From NCBI GenBank assembly GCA_017408985.1, contig JAFQTO010000038.1, forward strand, positions 48,144 to 112,143: a stretch of DNA of 64,000 nt, read 5' to 3'. Positions within the stretch are counted from its first letter, which is position 1, and the number at the start of each line of letters is the position of its first letter. A program made the translations under genes and the position numbers. Shown in pieces: positions 25,980 to 34,241 of this stretch. The notes beneath the pieces are model-generated. The model was not told the DNA's origin. It ran no database searches and saw nothing but the letters and a program-made list of their open reading frames with translations. This DNA is from Clostridia bacterium (lineage in GTDB: Bacteria > Bacillota > Clostridia > Oscillospirales > Butyricicoccaceae).

Positions 25980-27419
25980 TTATTTGGTGCTGAAATAAGC
26001 GGCGATCTCCTCTCTTTCGTCAAGATGTATCTTGCCTGCTGCCGTTTCCTGATAGGTCTCGTGGCCCTTGCCCATCAGCACTATTACGTCATTTTCTTTT
26101 GCGATGCTCAGTGCGTAGGCTATTGCCTCTCTGCGGTCGCATACTACGTTTACCTGTGCTTTTTTGCCCATTGCGCCTGCGGCAACGTCTGCAATTATCT
26201 GCATGGGCTCTTCGCTTCGGGGGTTATCGCTGGTGATTATGCATATATCCGAATAGGCGGCGCCCACACCGCCCATAATGGGTCTCTTGGTCTTGTCACG
26301 GTCACCGCCCGCACCGAACAGAGAAATGACTCTGCCCTGCGCATAGCCGCGAACGGTCTTGAGGATATTCTCCATACTGTCGGGGCTGTGTGCGTAGTCG
26401 ATAAGCACGGTGTATCCCGTGTCCTCGGGCAGCCATACGACCTCTGCCCTGCCCTTGACACCGTGAGCGGAGGCAAGTGCCGCAGCCGACTCCGTAAGGC
26501 TCAGCCCGCATCCCATGCAGGCGCCTATTGCCGCCAGCGCGTTATATACCGAGAAAAGTCCGGGGATACCCAGATTGACCCTTGCGATAGCCGCCGTCAT
26601 AACCGCCTCAAAGCGCACTTTGTTGGGCTTGAGCAGTATGTTCTTGGCTTCCAAGGTGGCGGTATCGTCGCTTACGGAGTATGTAACGGTGTCGCAGGAT
26701 GTAAGCTTTGCAAGCTTTACACCGTATGCATCGTCAACGTTTATAACGGCTTTGTCACAGCGGGAGAACAGCTTGGCTTTGGCCTCGAAATAGCTGTCCA
26801 TATCGCCGTGAAAATCCAGATGGTCGCGGCTGAGATTGGTATATACCGCAACGCAGAAATGTATGCCGTACACTCTGTCAAGCTCCAGCGAATGAGAGGA
26901 TACCTCCATAATAACGTACTCACAGCCGCCGTCACGCATCTGAGCGAGCAGTTCGTAGAAGTCTCTTGACTCCGGGGTGGTACGCTCGGTGGGAAGCTCT
27001 CTGTCGCCTATCATATTGCCGTTTGTGCCGATCAGTCCGCACTTGTGACCGTGACTCTCAAGCACCTGCTTGATCAGCGTTGTAGTGGTGGTCTTGCCGT
27101 TTGTTCCGGTGACGCCTATCATTTTGAGGCCGCTGTCAGGCTTTGAAAAGAAGTTTCTGGATGCCTGCGCCAGCGCTTTGCGGGTATTGTCCACCACCAG
27201 CACGGGAACGTCCACACCCTCTGTCTCACGCTCTGCCAATACTGCGGCGGCTCCGTTTTTGACAGCCGACTCGATATACAGATGTCCGTCCGTCTTGTAG
27301 CCCGTTACGGCAACGAACAGACTGCCTTTTTTGACCCTGCGCGAGTCAAAGCACACGTCGGTGATCTCCGTATCGATATCGGTTTTGATGATTCCGTCAA
27401 GAACAAGGGAAAGCTTCAT
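25980..27419 (-). CDS. murE: UDP-MurNAc-L-Ala-D-Glu ligase, predicted meso-diaminopimelate adding
   Basis: Cytoplasmic Mur ligase adding the third stem-peptide residue. 479 residues: ATP-binding GVTGTNGKTT at 102-111, and DNPR at 398-401, the motif associated with meso-DAP selection (Lys-adding enzymes usually have DNPA-type variants). The peptidoglycan is therefore predicted to be of the DAP type. AAGGAG precedes the ATG. murF and murD, usually next in dcw clusters, are not here; mraY follows directly. Confidence 0.95.
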   Translation of the reverse strand: MKLSLVLDGIIKTDIDTEITDVCFDSRRVKKGSLFVAVTGYKTDGHLYIESAVKNGAAAVLAERETEGVDVPVLVVDNTRKALAQASRNFFSKPDSGLKMIGVTGTNGKTTTTTLIKQVLESHGHKCGLIGTNGNMIGDRELPTERTTPESRDFYELLAQMRDGGCEYVIMEVSSHSLELDRVYGIHFCVAVYTNLSRDHLDFHGDMDSYFEAKAKLFSRCDKAVINVDDAYGVKLAKLTSCDTVTYSVSDDTATLEAKNILLKPNKVRFEAVMTAAIARVNLGIPGLFSVYNALAAIGACMGCGLSLTESAAALASAHGVKGRAEVVWLPEDTGYTVLIDYAHSPDSMENILKTVRGYAQGRVISLFGAGGDRDKTKRPIMGGVGAAYSDICIITSDNPRSEEPMQIIADVAAGAMGKKAQVNVVCDRREAIAYALSIAKENDVIVLMGKGHETYQETAAGKIHLDEREEIAAYFSTK

Positions 27420-27430
27420 TTTGGTCTCCT

Positions 27431-29650
27431 TTAATCTGCCCTCTGATCGAGGTCACTGAGTTCTATGGTGATTACCTGTCCGTAATTTACTGTTTCGCCG
27501 CCGGGTACGTCCTGCTTGATAACCGCGATGTTGCCCGTGCCGTTCTTGGCACCCGTCACACGGACGTACAAGCCGATGCTTTGCAGGGTACTGCGGGCTT
27601 TTTCGAGACTCATTCCGCTGAGGTCGGGCATAGTGATCTGTTTCTGGGGTGCGCTTGATTCCATATACAGCATAACCGTTGCCGTGTTGGACACTACCGA
27701 GCCGGGAGCGGGCAGCTGGTCGACCACCTTTTCGCCCGAGCCGTTGGTGGCTCCGTTTATGCCCAGCCACTTGAGTCTGTCGTTTGCATCGCTGAGGGTC
27801 ATACCTCTCAGGTCAGGGATGGTTATATCCTGGTTTTCAAGCTCTTCTTCGGTATACTGAGGCTCAACGCCCAAATAAGGCATTGCTTCTTCCATAAATC
27901 TGCGGATAACCGGGGCGACCGTGATACCTGCGGTGACGGTATCACCGGTAGGCTCGTCAAGAATGATAAGAACGGCTATCTCCGGGTCGTCTGCGGGGGC
28001 AAATGCAACGAAGGATGCTATTCGCAATTCTTTGCCTTCCTGCAGCTGCTCGGCAATCTTTTCGGTAGTACCGGTCTTGCCCGCTACTCTGTAGCCTGCT
28101 GTGTAGGCGTTTTTACCGGTACCAACTGTGACGACGCTCTCTACCAGTTCACGCATAATAGCCGAGGTCTCCTCCGAGATGACCTGTCTGACCTCGGTGC
28201 GAGAATTGCTCTGCACGACGCTTCCGTCTGGGGTAAGGATCTCTTTTACTATATACGGCTTGAGGAGGGTTCCGCCGTTGGCGACCGCCGACACGGCAGT
28301 GATCAGCTGCAGAGGCGATACGCTGAAGTTCTGACCGAAGGAGTATACCGCAAGGTCTATCTCCTGCTTGAGGTTATACAGACCGGTGGTTTCGCCGGGA
28401 AGATCCACGCCGGTCTTGCTTCTCAGACCGAAGGCTTCAAAATACTTGGTAAAGGTCTCTTTGCCGATCATCAGGCCCATCTGGATAAAGGCGGGGTTGC
28501 AGGAATTCTGTATGGCCAGTGCCAGATTCTGCGTATTGTGGGGGTTGTAGCTTCTCCAGCAGTGTATGCGCTCAACGCCTACCGTGTAACTGCCGCTGCA
28601 GACGAAGGTGGTGTTGAGATCGACTACGTTCTCCTCCAGAGCGATGGATGCGGTGATTATCTTGAAGGTGGAACCGGGGTGATATGCCAGCGATACGGCC
28701 TGATTGCTCCACTGTTTGTAGAGGGCGTTGCTTTTTGCTGCAGCCTTTTCGTTGGCGTCCTCTATCATATCTATCTGATGCGCCAGTTCTGTATCGACTA
28801 TGGTAAAGGCGTTGTTGGGGTCATAGTCCGGGTATGTCGCCATCGCAAGTACGGCACCCGTGTTGACGTCCATTACTATGCCTATGGCGCTCTCCTGAAC
28901 GTTGTTGTCGTTGTAGGCTATCTCAAGGTTCTTTTCCAGATAGTGCTGAAGCACCTCGTCTATGGTCAGCACCAGACTGTTGCCGTCCACCGCCTCAAAA
29001 TAGGTCTCATACTCAAATGGCAGCTCATCGCCGCTGACGTTGGTGGCTGTGACCATTCTGCCCACGGTGCCCGACAGCACGTCGTCATACATATACTCGA
29101 TGCCCGCCAGACCCTGCTCATCCGAACCGACAAAGCCCAGAACGTGGGCGAGGAAATTGCTGTAGGGGTAATATCTGGTGCTGTCTTCCAGCATATACAT
29201 ACAGCTTGACAGCTTGTTTTTGCTGATGAATTCTCTTACGGCGTCTGCCTTGTCTTTTTCGATGCCGCGGGATATAACGATGTAGCTGGACGTGTCCCGA
29301 GTTTTTTTGCGCACAGTCTCGTACTCAAGCTCAAGTATCTCGCTGAGTGCGGCGGCTATCATGGCACGCTGTTCGTCACTCTCAAGCTTATTGCCCATCA
29401 GGATCAGCATCTCGGTATTGGCCGAAATCGCCAGCGGCTTCATATTGGTATCGTAAATAGTACCGCGGGTCGGGTACAGGGTAATGTCTCTGGTCTGCAG
29501 GTTTTCGGCTTTTGACTGATAGAAGTCATAATTTATGACCTGCATATAGAACAGCTTAACGATAACAGCGGCAAAACAAACCACTCCGAGTACTATTGCC
29601 ACGAATTTTATACGCTTTATCATCCTGCTGTCGGCGCGTCTGTCATCCAT
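27431..29650 (-). CDS. Class B penicillin-binding protein with two PASTA domains (PBP2/SpoVD/FtsI type)
   Basis: 739-residue septal transpeptidase. An N-terminal membrane helix (about 15-36) is followed by a PBP dimerisation domain, then the transpeptidase domain with Ser327-TFK, Ser383-Cys-Asn385 and Lys525-Thr-Gly527. Two PASTA domains follow (starting near IPDLRGMTLSDA and MPDLSGMSLEKA). PASTA-bearing class B PBPs in dcw clusters are either vegetative PBP2B or sporulation SpoVD; since only one is present it probably does cell division. Beta-lactams are its expected inhibitors. AAGGAG precedes the ATG. Confidence 0.94.
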   Translation of the reverse strand: MDDRRADSRMIKRIKFVAIVLGVVCFAAVIVKLFYMQVINYDFYQSKAENLQTRDITLYPTRGTIYDTNMKPLAISANTEMLILMGNKLESDEQRAMIAAALSEILELEYETVRKKTRDTSSYIVISRGIEKDKADAVREFISKNKLSSCMYMLEDSTRYYPYSNFLAHVLGFVGSDEQGLAGIEYMYDDVLSGTVGRMVTATNVSGDELPFEYETYFEAVDGNSLVLTIDEVLQHYLEKNLEIAYNDNNVQESAIGIVMDVNTGAVLAMATYPDYDPNNAFTIVDTELAHQIDMIEDANEKAAAKSNALYKQWSNQAVSLAYHPGSTFKIITASIALEENVVDLNTTFVCSGSYTVGVERIHCWRSYNPHNTQNLALAIQNSCNPAFIQMGLMIGKETFTKYFEAFGLRSKTGVDLPGETTGLYNLKQEIDLAVYSFGQNFSVSPLQLITAVSAVANGGTLLKPYIVKEILTPDGSVVQSNSRTEVRQVISEETSAIMRELVESVVTVGTGKNAYTAGYRVAGKTGTTEKIAEQLQEGKELRIASFVAFAPADDPEIAVLIILDEPTGDTVTAGITVAPVIRRFMEEAMPYLGVEPQYTEEELENQDITIPDLRGMTLSDANDRLKWLGINGATNGSGEKVVDQLPAPGSVVSNTATVMLYMESSAPQKQITMPDLSGMSLEKARSTLQSIGLYVRVTGAKNGTGNIAVIKQDVPGGETVNYGQVITIELSDLDQRAD

Positions 29651-29728
29651 TTATTTTACTCCTTGATGCTAATAGGGAGCGAGAAATGAAACCATTCCTC
29701 ACTCCTCCCAACTATATATATCTGTCTC

Positions 29729-30202
29729 TCAGTTCAAGTATTCCAAAACCACGTTGAAGGTCCTGGTGATGCCCGCAAGCACCTGCGAATCGTTTGTTTC
29801 CGGCGCGGCGGCGCTGACCCTCTCCTCACCGGAAAGGTCTACGTAATTGATATCGGCTCTGTCAAGCTTGACCATACCGAGAACGTTCTTGGCGTAATCC
29901 TCAACGAAGGTCAGGTTGTACATACGCTCTTTCTTGGCGTTGAGGAACTGCTCCTGATCCTTAAGCTCGGTAAGCTCGGCTTTAAGTTTGCCGTTCTGGG
30001 CCGCAAGCTCTGCCGACTGCATATTGAAAAATACGATGGCGGCAAGCACTGCAAACACGCAGACAGCTATCATACCGTACTTGACGTAGGGCACTTTGGC
30101 TTTTTCGGTCTTTCTGCCCTGAATGCTTCTGATCTGCCGGCTTGATACAGCTTCTTTATTGACTTGTACCGCTGTGTTGTCCTTGTATGCGTAAGCTGTC
30201 AT
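29729..30202 (-). CDS. ftsL: FtsL-like cell division protein
   Basis: 157-residue bitopic protein: basic cytoplasmic tail, one membrane helix (about 42-61, YGMIAVCVFAVLAAIVFF), then a coiled coil (SAELAAQNGKLKAELTELKDQEQFLNAKKER) and a short extracellular tail. Position between rsmH and the PBP gene, together with size and architecture, identifies FtsL, whose sequence is poorly conserved. It would act with FtsQ/DivIB and DivIC in divisome activation. GGAGGAA precedes the ATG. Confidence 0.85.
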   Translation of the reverse strand: MTAYAYKDNTAVQVNKEAVSSRQIRSIQGRKTEKAKVPYVKYGMIAVCVFAVLAAIVFFNMQSAELAAQNGKLKAELTELKDQEQFLNAKKERMYNLTFVEDYAKNVLGMVKLDRADINYVDLSGEERVSAAAPETNDSQVLAGITRTFNVVLEYLN

Positions 30203-30217
30203 CGGTATTCCTCCGCT

Positions 30218-31141
30218 TTATACTCTTTCTGCCACCCGGAGCTTGGCACTGCGTGCTCTGGGGTTCTCTTCCTTTTCCTTATCGGTTGCCTCAAGCGCGC
30301 CCTTTGTTATCAGCCTGAGGGTGGGTTTGTTGCCGCACACACATACCGGAAATCCCGGCGGGCAGGTGCAGCCCTTGACTCCTTTTGCAAATATCTGTTT
30401 GACTATCCGGTCTTCAAGCGAGTGGAAGCTTATTACGGCTATCCTGCCGCCCTTTGCCATAAGTCCCACGGCGGCGGCTACAGCCGTTTCCTCGGCTTTG
30501 AGCTCACCGTTGACCTCTATGCGAAGGGCCTGAAAGGTTCGCTTGGCAGGGTGCTGTTTCTCTCTTCTTGCGGCGGCGGGCATCGCGCTGCGGATGACCT
30601 CGGCAAGCTGAAGGGTCGTTTCGACAGGTCTCGCTCTCTCGATGGCGGCGGCTATGGCGGGTGCGTATCTCTCCTCGCCGTAGGTGGAGATTATCCGTGT
30701 AAGCTCCCGTCTGTCGTAGGTGTTGACCACGTCATAGGCGCTGAGTCCTTCGCTGCGGTCCATACGCATATCCAGCGGCGCGTCCTTCATATAAGAGAAT
30801 CCGCGCTCGGCATTATCCAGCTGATAGGAGGAAACGCCCAGATCGAAGAGTATGCCGTCTATCTTGTCTATGCCCATACCACGCAGGACCGATTCTATAT
30901 GCTCGAAATTGCTCTTGACGAAGGTCACGTTGGTAAACTTGCTCAGACGCTTGCCCGCGGCGGCGAGAGCATCATCGTCACGGTCGAAGCAGATCAGCCT
31001 GCCCTTCTGAGACAGTCTCTCGGCTATCAGATAGGAGTGACCGCCTCCGCCGGTGGTGGCATCCACGTAAATGCCGTCGGGCTTGATATCAAGACCGTCT
31101 ATGCACTCTTGAGGCATGACCGAAAGGTGTGCAAACTCCAT
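30218..31141 (-). CDS. rsmH: 16S rRNA (cytosine1402-N4)-methyltransferase
   Basis: SAM-dependent enzyme modifying C1402 in the ribosomal P site. 307 residues with the SAM motif VDATTGGGGHS, a central helical domain, and the C-terminal GGRIAVISFHSLEDRIVK and NPRARSAKLRVAE motifs. The start ATG at 31141 (MEFAHLSVMPQ) matches the family N-terminus; a GTG nine nt upstream overlapping the mraZ stop is an alternative. Second gene of the dcw run. Confidence 0.95.
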   Translation of the reverse strand: MEFAHLSVMPQECIDGLDIKPDGIYVDATTGGGGHSYLIAERLSQKGRLICFDRDDDALAAAGKRLSKFTNVTFVKSNFEHIESVLRGMGIDKIDGILFDLGVSSYQLDNAERGFSYMKDAPLDMRMDRSEGLSAYDVVNTYDRRELTRIISTYGEERYAPAIAAAIERARPVETTLQLAEVIRSAMPAAARREKQHPAKRTFQALRIEVNGELKAEETAVAAAVGLMAKGGRIAVISFHSLEDRIVKQIFAKGVKGCTCPPGFPVCVCGNKPTLRLITKGALEATDKEKEENPRARSAKLRVAERV

Positions 31142-31142
31142 A

Positions 31143-31553
31143 TCAGACACCCATCGAATCCATCAGCGCCGCGATATCCTCGCTGGACATCTCGCTGTTG
31201 TACTTGTTCCACGCCTCGGTGTCCCATATCTCGGCTTTGTCACCGAGACCGACTATCGTGACGTCCTTGCTGAGTTTTGCATAGGTGCGAAGCGTGGGAG
31301 GAATGAGTATTCTGCCCTGAGGATCGGGCTCGCACTCGAAGTTGGCAGAATAGAAACGCTTGAGGCGTTCTGCTCTGGAGGGCATTGCCGAGATCTTGCT
31401 GTAGAACTCGTCCCAGCCGCTCTTGGAGTATACGCTGATGCAGTTGTCAAGACCCTTGGCTATAACGAAGCCGTCGCCCAGCTCTTCGCGGAGCTTGACC
31501 GGAAATATCACACGGCCCTTGGCGTCTATACTGTGCTGATATTCACCGCGCAT
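31143..31553 (-). CDS. mraZ: Transcriptional regulator MraZ
   Basis: 136-residue protein with two AbrB-like SpoVT repeats: GEYQHSIDAKGRVIFPVKLREELG at the start and DPQGRILIPPTLRTYAKL in the second half, each with the DxKGR/DxxGR core. MraZ forms a ring that binds tandem TGGGN-type repeats at its own promoter and regulates dcw genes. GGAGG precedes the ATG at 31553 (a longer frame upstream lacks support). First gene of the cluster, with matching repeats found upstream at 31606-31620. Confidence 0.95.
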   Translation of the reverse strand: MRGEYQHSIDAKGRVIFPVKLREELGDGFVIAKGLDNCISVYSKSGWDEFYSKISAMPSRAERLKRFYSANFECEPDPQGRILIPPTLRTYAKLSKDVTIVGLGDKAEIWDTEAWNKYNSEMSSEDIAALMDSMGV

Positions 31554-31605
31554 CGCCCATCCTCCTTCCTCTTTTACCACTAAGTGTCACAAAATTGTGT
31601 CAAAT

Positions 31606-31620
31606 CACCACAATTCCCCA
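31606..31620 (-). promoter_or_regulatory. Candidate MraZ operator repeats
   Basis: On the minus strand, TGGGG (31616-31620) and TGGTG (31606-31610) occur with a 10-nt period between the promoter and the mraZ start, matching the spacing of known MraZ boxes. Only two repeats are clear and one deviates. Confidence 0.55.
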
Positions 31621-31632
31621 CCTGTGATTTTT

Positions 31633-31661
31633 ATTATACTGGTATATCCCCAAAAATGCAA
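31633..31661 (-). promoter_or_regulatory. Promoter of the dcw cluster (Pmra)
   Basis: TTGCAT (31656-31661) and TATAAT (31633-31638) on the minus strand with a 17-nt spacer, about 80 nt before mraZ. Confidence 0.78.
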
Positions 31662-31722
31662 TAGTTTTTTGTGAATTTTTTTGTGCTGTTTACCCCTTTT
31701 TTTGAACGAAAAAGATTGTTTT

Positions 31723-31750
31723 TTGTAATATCGAACACTTGTTCGATAAT
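31723..31750 (+). promoter_or_regulatory. Promoter of the DUF1540 gene with embedded LexA-type SOS box
   Basis: TTGTAA (31723-31728) and GATAAT (31745-31750) with a 16-nt spacer. Within the spacer lies CGAACACTTGTTCG (31732-31745), part of the perfect inverted repeat TCGAACA-CT-TGTTCGA, which fits the Firmicute LexA/DinR consensus CGAAC-N4-GTTCG. A repressor bound here would block polymerase. The mraZ promoter lies 62 nt away on the other strand. Confidence 0.65.
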
Positions 31751-31836
31751 CCTCCGAATAATCGGCTATTGAGTGCAAATAATAGTCACAAACACGGCTG
31801 AAAAAACGCCAAAAAACAAGAAAGGAAGAGCCAAAT

Positions 31837-32154
31837 ATGTCCAAGCTCAGATGCGGTGTTACCAACTGTATCAACAATCAGCAGAATATGTGCACACGGC
31901 CTCTTATCAAGATAGACGGTGACTGCGCAGAAAAAAGCTGCGACACCTTCTGTCACAGCTTTAATCACAAATTATGCAATATGCAGAATTCCATCTCGGG
32001 CACTCCCCGCGCCGAGGAAAAAACCGATATCAAATGTGCCGCACATCAGTGTACCCACAACAGCGACCAGCGCTGTACGGCAGAAAACGTGGAGATCACG
32101 GGCAACGGTGCCTGCAGATGCACCGAGACCGAGTGCCGAACCTTTACAAAGTAA
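31837..32154 (+). CDS. DUF1540 Cys-rich protein with two repeats
   Basis: 105 residues with two copies of a Cys-rich unit: CGVTNCINNQQNMCTRPLIKI...CDTFC near the N-terminus and CAAHQCTHNSDQRCTAENVEI...CTETEC at the C-terminus, the DUF1540 pattern common in Clostridia. The cysteines probably bind zinc or another metal; function is unknown. AGGAAG precedes the ATG. It diverges from mraZ and has a promoter overlapping a LexA-type box, so it may be DNA-damage-inducible. Confidence 0.85.
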   Translation: MSKLRCGVTNCINNQQNMCTRPLIKIDGDCAEKSCDTFCHSFNHKLCNMQNSISGTPRAEEKTDIKCAAHQCTHNSDQRCTAENVEITGNGACRCTETECRTFTK

Positions 32155-32188
32155 AAAAACGCCCTCTGAGAGTAACCTCAGAGGGCAT
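32155..32188 (-). terminator. Intrinsic terminator of rpe
   Basis: GCCCTCTGAG (32161-32170) pairs with CTCAGAGGGC (32177-32186); on the minus strand it is followed by a run of seven T. It also lies just past the DUF1540 stop. Confidence 0.85.
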
Positions 32189-32199
32189 TAAACTCACTG

Positions 32200-32847
32200 T
32201 CAGAGGGCTAAAAATTCCTTGACGCGAGCGGGCACGTCGGGCGCGCCGAATACGGCTGTTCCCGCTACCAGAATGTCGACACCCGCCTCGATAGCCAAAG
32301 GCGCGGTCTCAAGGGTGATGCCGCCGTCTATCTCTATCTCGCAGGCAAGACCTCTGCGGTCGATCTCGGCACGCAGAGCGGCAACTTTGGGCAGGCTGTC
32401 CGGCATAAAGCTCTGACCGCCGAAGCCCGGTTCAACGCTCATAACAAGCACCAGATCGCACAGAGGCAGCAGTTCAAACACCGCCTCGGCAGGGGTCTTG
32501 GGCTTGATGGTGATACCGGTCTTGACACCTTTGGAGCGGATGTGCTCAAGGAGCGCTTTGGGGTCGGCATCAGACTCAACGTGGAAGTTGACAAGGTCTG
32601 CGCCTGCGCTGATGAAGGCGTCGGCGTACTTGTCAGGATCGGTGATCATAAGATGCACGTCCAAAAAGGCGCTGCTGTGTTTTTTGAGAGATTTGACAAC
32701 GGGAACGCCGATGGAGATATTGGGCACAAAGTGTCCGTCCATCACGTCCACGTGAATGAGCTGTGCGCCTGCGTCGGAAACGGTCTTGACGTCTCTGCCT
32801 AAATTTGCAAAGTCAGCAGATAAAATTGAGGGCGATAATTTTGCCAT
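32200..32847 (-). CDS. rpe: Ribulose-phosphate 3-epimerase
   Basis: Interconverts ribulose-5-phosphate and xylulose-5-phosphate in the pentose phosphate pathway. 215-residue TIM barrel starting LSPSILSADFANLGRDV, with the metal/catalytic motifs HVDVMDGHFVPNI and MSVEPGFGGQSF, and IDGGI near the C-terminus. GGAGG precedes the ATG. It has a leader of about 190 nt if the promoter at 33046-33075 is used. Confidence 0.95.
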   Translation of the reverse strand: MAKLSPSILSADFANLGRDVKTVSDAGAQLIHVDVMDGHFVPNISIGVPVVKSLKKHSSAFLDVHLMITDPDKYADAFISAGADLVNFHVESDADPKALLEHIRSKGVKTGITIKPKTPAEAVFELLPLCDLVLVMSVEPGFGGQSFMPDSLPKVAALRAEIDRRGLACEIEIDGGITLETAPLAIEAGVDILVAGTAVFGAPDVPARVKEFLAL

Positions 32848-33026
32848 AATGCTTTTATTCCTCCGTTTTGTGGATTAATTGCAGGATCCGTTTGAAAGGG
32901 TGGTCTATCCCCTCTCACCTGTCTGTCGGCGTATGCATATCCTATACAGTCAGCACTCCTCGATATTAAGGGAGGAGCTGTTTATATACGGGGCATCTTC
33001 TGCAGTAAACGGGCGGAAGATGCCCC

Positions 33027-33055
33027 TTGCGATTGCTCTGAAAATATTATACAAT
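33027..33055 (+). promoter_or_regulatory. Probable promoter of the DUF4349 lipoprotein gene
   Basis: TTGCGA (33027-33032) and TACAAT (33050-33055), 17-nt spacer, overlapping an opposing promoter on the minus strand. Confidence 0.5.
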
Positions 33056-33075
33056 ATTTTTGAAAAAAATGGGAA
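33046..33075 (-). promoter_or_regulatory. Possible distal promoter of rpe
   Basis: TTCCCA (33070-33075) and TATAAT (33046-33051) on the minus strand, 18-nt spacer; perfect -10, weak -35. Transcripts would carry the two hairpins ahead of rpe. Confidence 0.45.
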
Positions 33076-33150
33076 CTTTTTTTGAAAATTACAGTCAAAA
33101 GAAACAAAAGGGTAAAACCACCCTCAAAAATTGTCAAGGAGCTGAAAATT

Positions 33151-34143
33151 ATGAAGAAGATCCGTTTGATTTCCCTGATTTGCGTGCTTACTCTGCTTTT
33201 GTGTTCCTGCGGCGCAAAAAACGATTTGGCTGCCTCCGATTCGGCTATGAACGGCAGCAACGTTTATTATGACAAGAGCTATGATGCCGACTACGGCTAT
33301 AATTCCGCTCCCGAAGCGTCCTACCCCACCAAGGACGATGCTCTCGCCGGCTCCGATATCAGCGGCAGCGGTGTTGACGCCGACAAGATAGCCGAGAGTG
33401 AGCGCAAGCTCATCAAAAACGGCAATTTTACCATAGAGACCCTTGAGTACGAAAAGACCATAAACGCTATCGAAGACCTGATCGCTTCGGTGGGCGGTTA
33501 CGTACAGAACAGCAACGTATCCGGCACGGGCGCTATCTCTTCCGGCTATGCACAGATGCGCAAGGCTACTTACACGGTGCGTCTGCCCGCTGACGATTTC
33601 GGCAGCTTTGAAGAGGGTCTGTCCGCCTGCGGCTCGGTCCTCTCCAGATACGTCTACGTGGATGAGGTCACCGATTACTACTACGACAGCGAAGCACGGC
33701 TCAAGTCCCTGCAGCTTCAGGAAGAGCAGCTGATGGAGCTTATGGGCAAGGCAGACAAGCTGGAGGTCATTATCCAGCTGCAGCAGGAGTTGAGCAACGT
33801 CAGATACCAGATCGAGAGCATCCAGGGTACTCTGCGCCGCCTGGACAGCCAGATCGCATACAGCACCGTTACCATCACCATAAGAGAGGTTTATGAGTCC
33901 ACCGTTATCCAGACCCCTCCCAAGACTCTCGGTCAGCGCATCTCCTACACCTTCTCAAACACCTGGGATGACATCGTTGACGGTGTAGAGGACTTTGTGG
34001 TATTCGTTGCCGGCAACATTCTGCTTCTGGTTTTCTGGGGCGCTGTGATCACCGTTGCTGTAATATTCGTGGTACGCAGGATCAGACGCAGAAAGACAAA
34101 AAAGACTGTCATCGCTCCTCAGCAGCAGGATGACAACGAGTGA
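33151..34143 (+). CDS. DUF4349 domain-containing lipoprotein
   Basis: 330 residues from the ATG at 33151, which has AAGGAG before it (the frame is open further upstream without a good start). A lipoprotein signal ends at Cys20 (LLLCSC). A linker precedes the DUF4349 domain, recognisable from LIKNGNFTIETLEYEKTINAIEDLIASVGGYVQNS, a central coiled coil (SLQLQEEQLMELMGKADKLEVIIQLQQELS) and QRISYTFSNTWDD. A single membrane helix (about 290-315) and a basic tail close it. It would thus be anchored at both ends. Function unknown; the fold may sense or organise the envelope. Confidence 0.87.
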   Translation: MKKIRLISLICVLTLLLCSCGAKNDLAASDSAMNGSNVYYDKSYDADYGYNSAPEASYPTKDDALAGSDISGSGVDADKIAESERKLIKNGNFTIETLEYEKTINAIEDLIASVGGYVQNSNVSGTGAISSGYAQMRKATYTVRLPADDFGSFEEGLSACGSVLSRYVYVDEVTDYYYDSEARLKSLQLQEEQLMELMGKADKLEVIIQLQQELSNVRYQIESIQGTLRRLDSQIAYSTVTITIREVYESTVIQTPPKTLGQRISYTFSNTWDDIVDGVEDFVVFVAGNILLLVFWGAVITVAVIFVVRRIRRRKTKKTVIAPQQQDDNE

Positions 34144-34190
34144 TAATTAAGGTTTTATGTCTCCTTTAATTCTATAACGTCCCCTAAACG

Positions 34191-34223
34191 GCAAGACCGC
34201 AGCCATTCCGGCTGCGGTCTTGC
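34191..34223. terminator. Bidirectional intrinsic terminator
   Basis: GCAAGACCGCAGCC, loop ATTCC, GGCTGCGGTCTTGC between the convergent DUF4349 and cysK genes; the T tract after it is short. Confidence 0.8.
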
Positions 34224-34241
34224 TGCGTTTATTGAAAGCTG

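Larger units (their letters stand above)
32848..33150. other. Intergenic region with two strong hairpins between rpe and DUF4349 genes
   Basis: About 300 nt without a gene. It holds an 11-bp perfect hairpin (GGGGCATCTTC 32990-33000 with GAAGATGCCCC 33016-33026, 15-nt loop) and a second stem-loop (CAG-CA-CTCCTC 32951-32961 with GAGGAG-CTG 32972-32980). Neither is followed by a T tract, so they are not ordinary terminators. On the minus strand they would lie in the 5' leader of rpe. I do not recognise a known riboswitch class. Confidence 0.5.

Noticed and set aside
32990..33026. Perfect hairpin as a terminator
   Set aside because: No T tract on either strand; not downstream of a gene in either direction.
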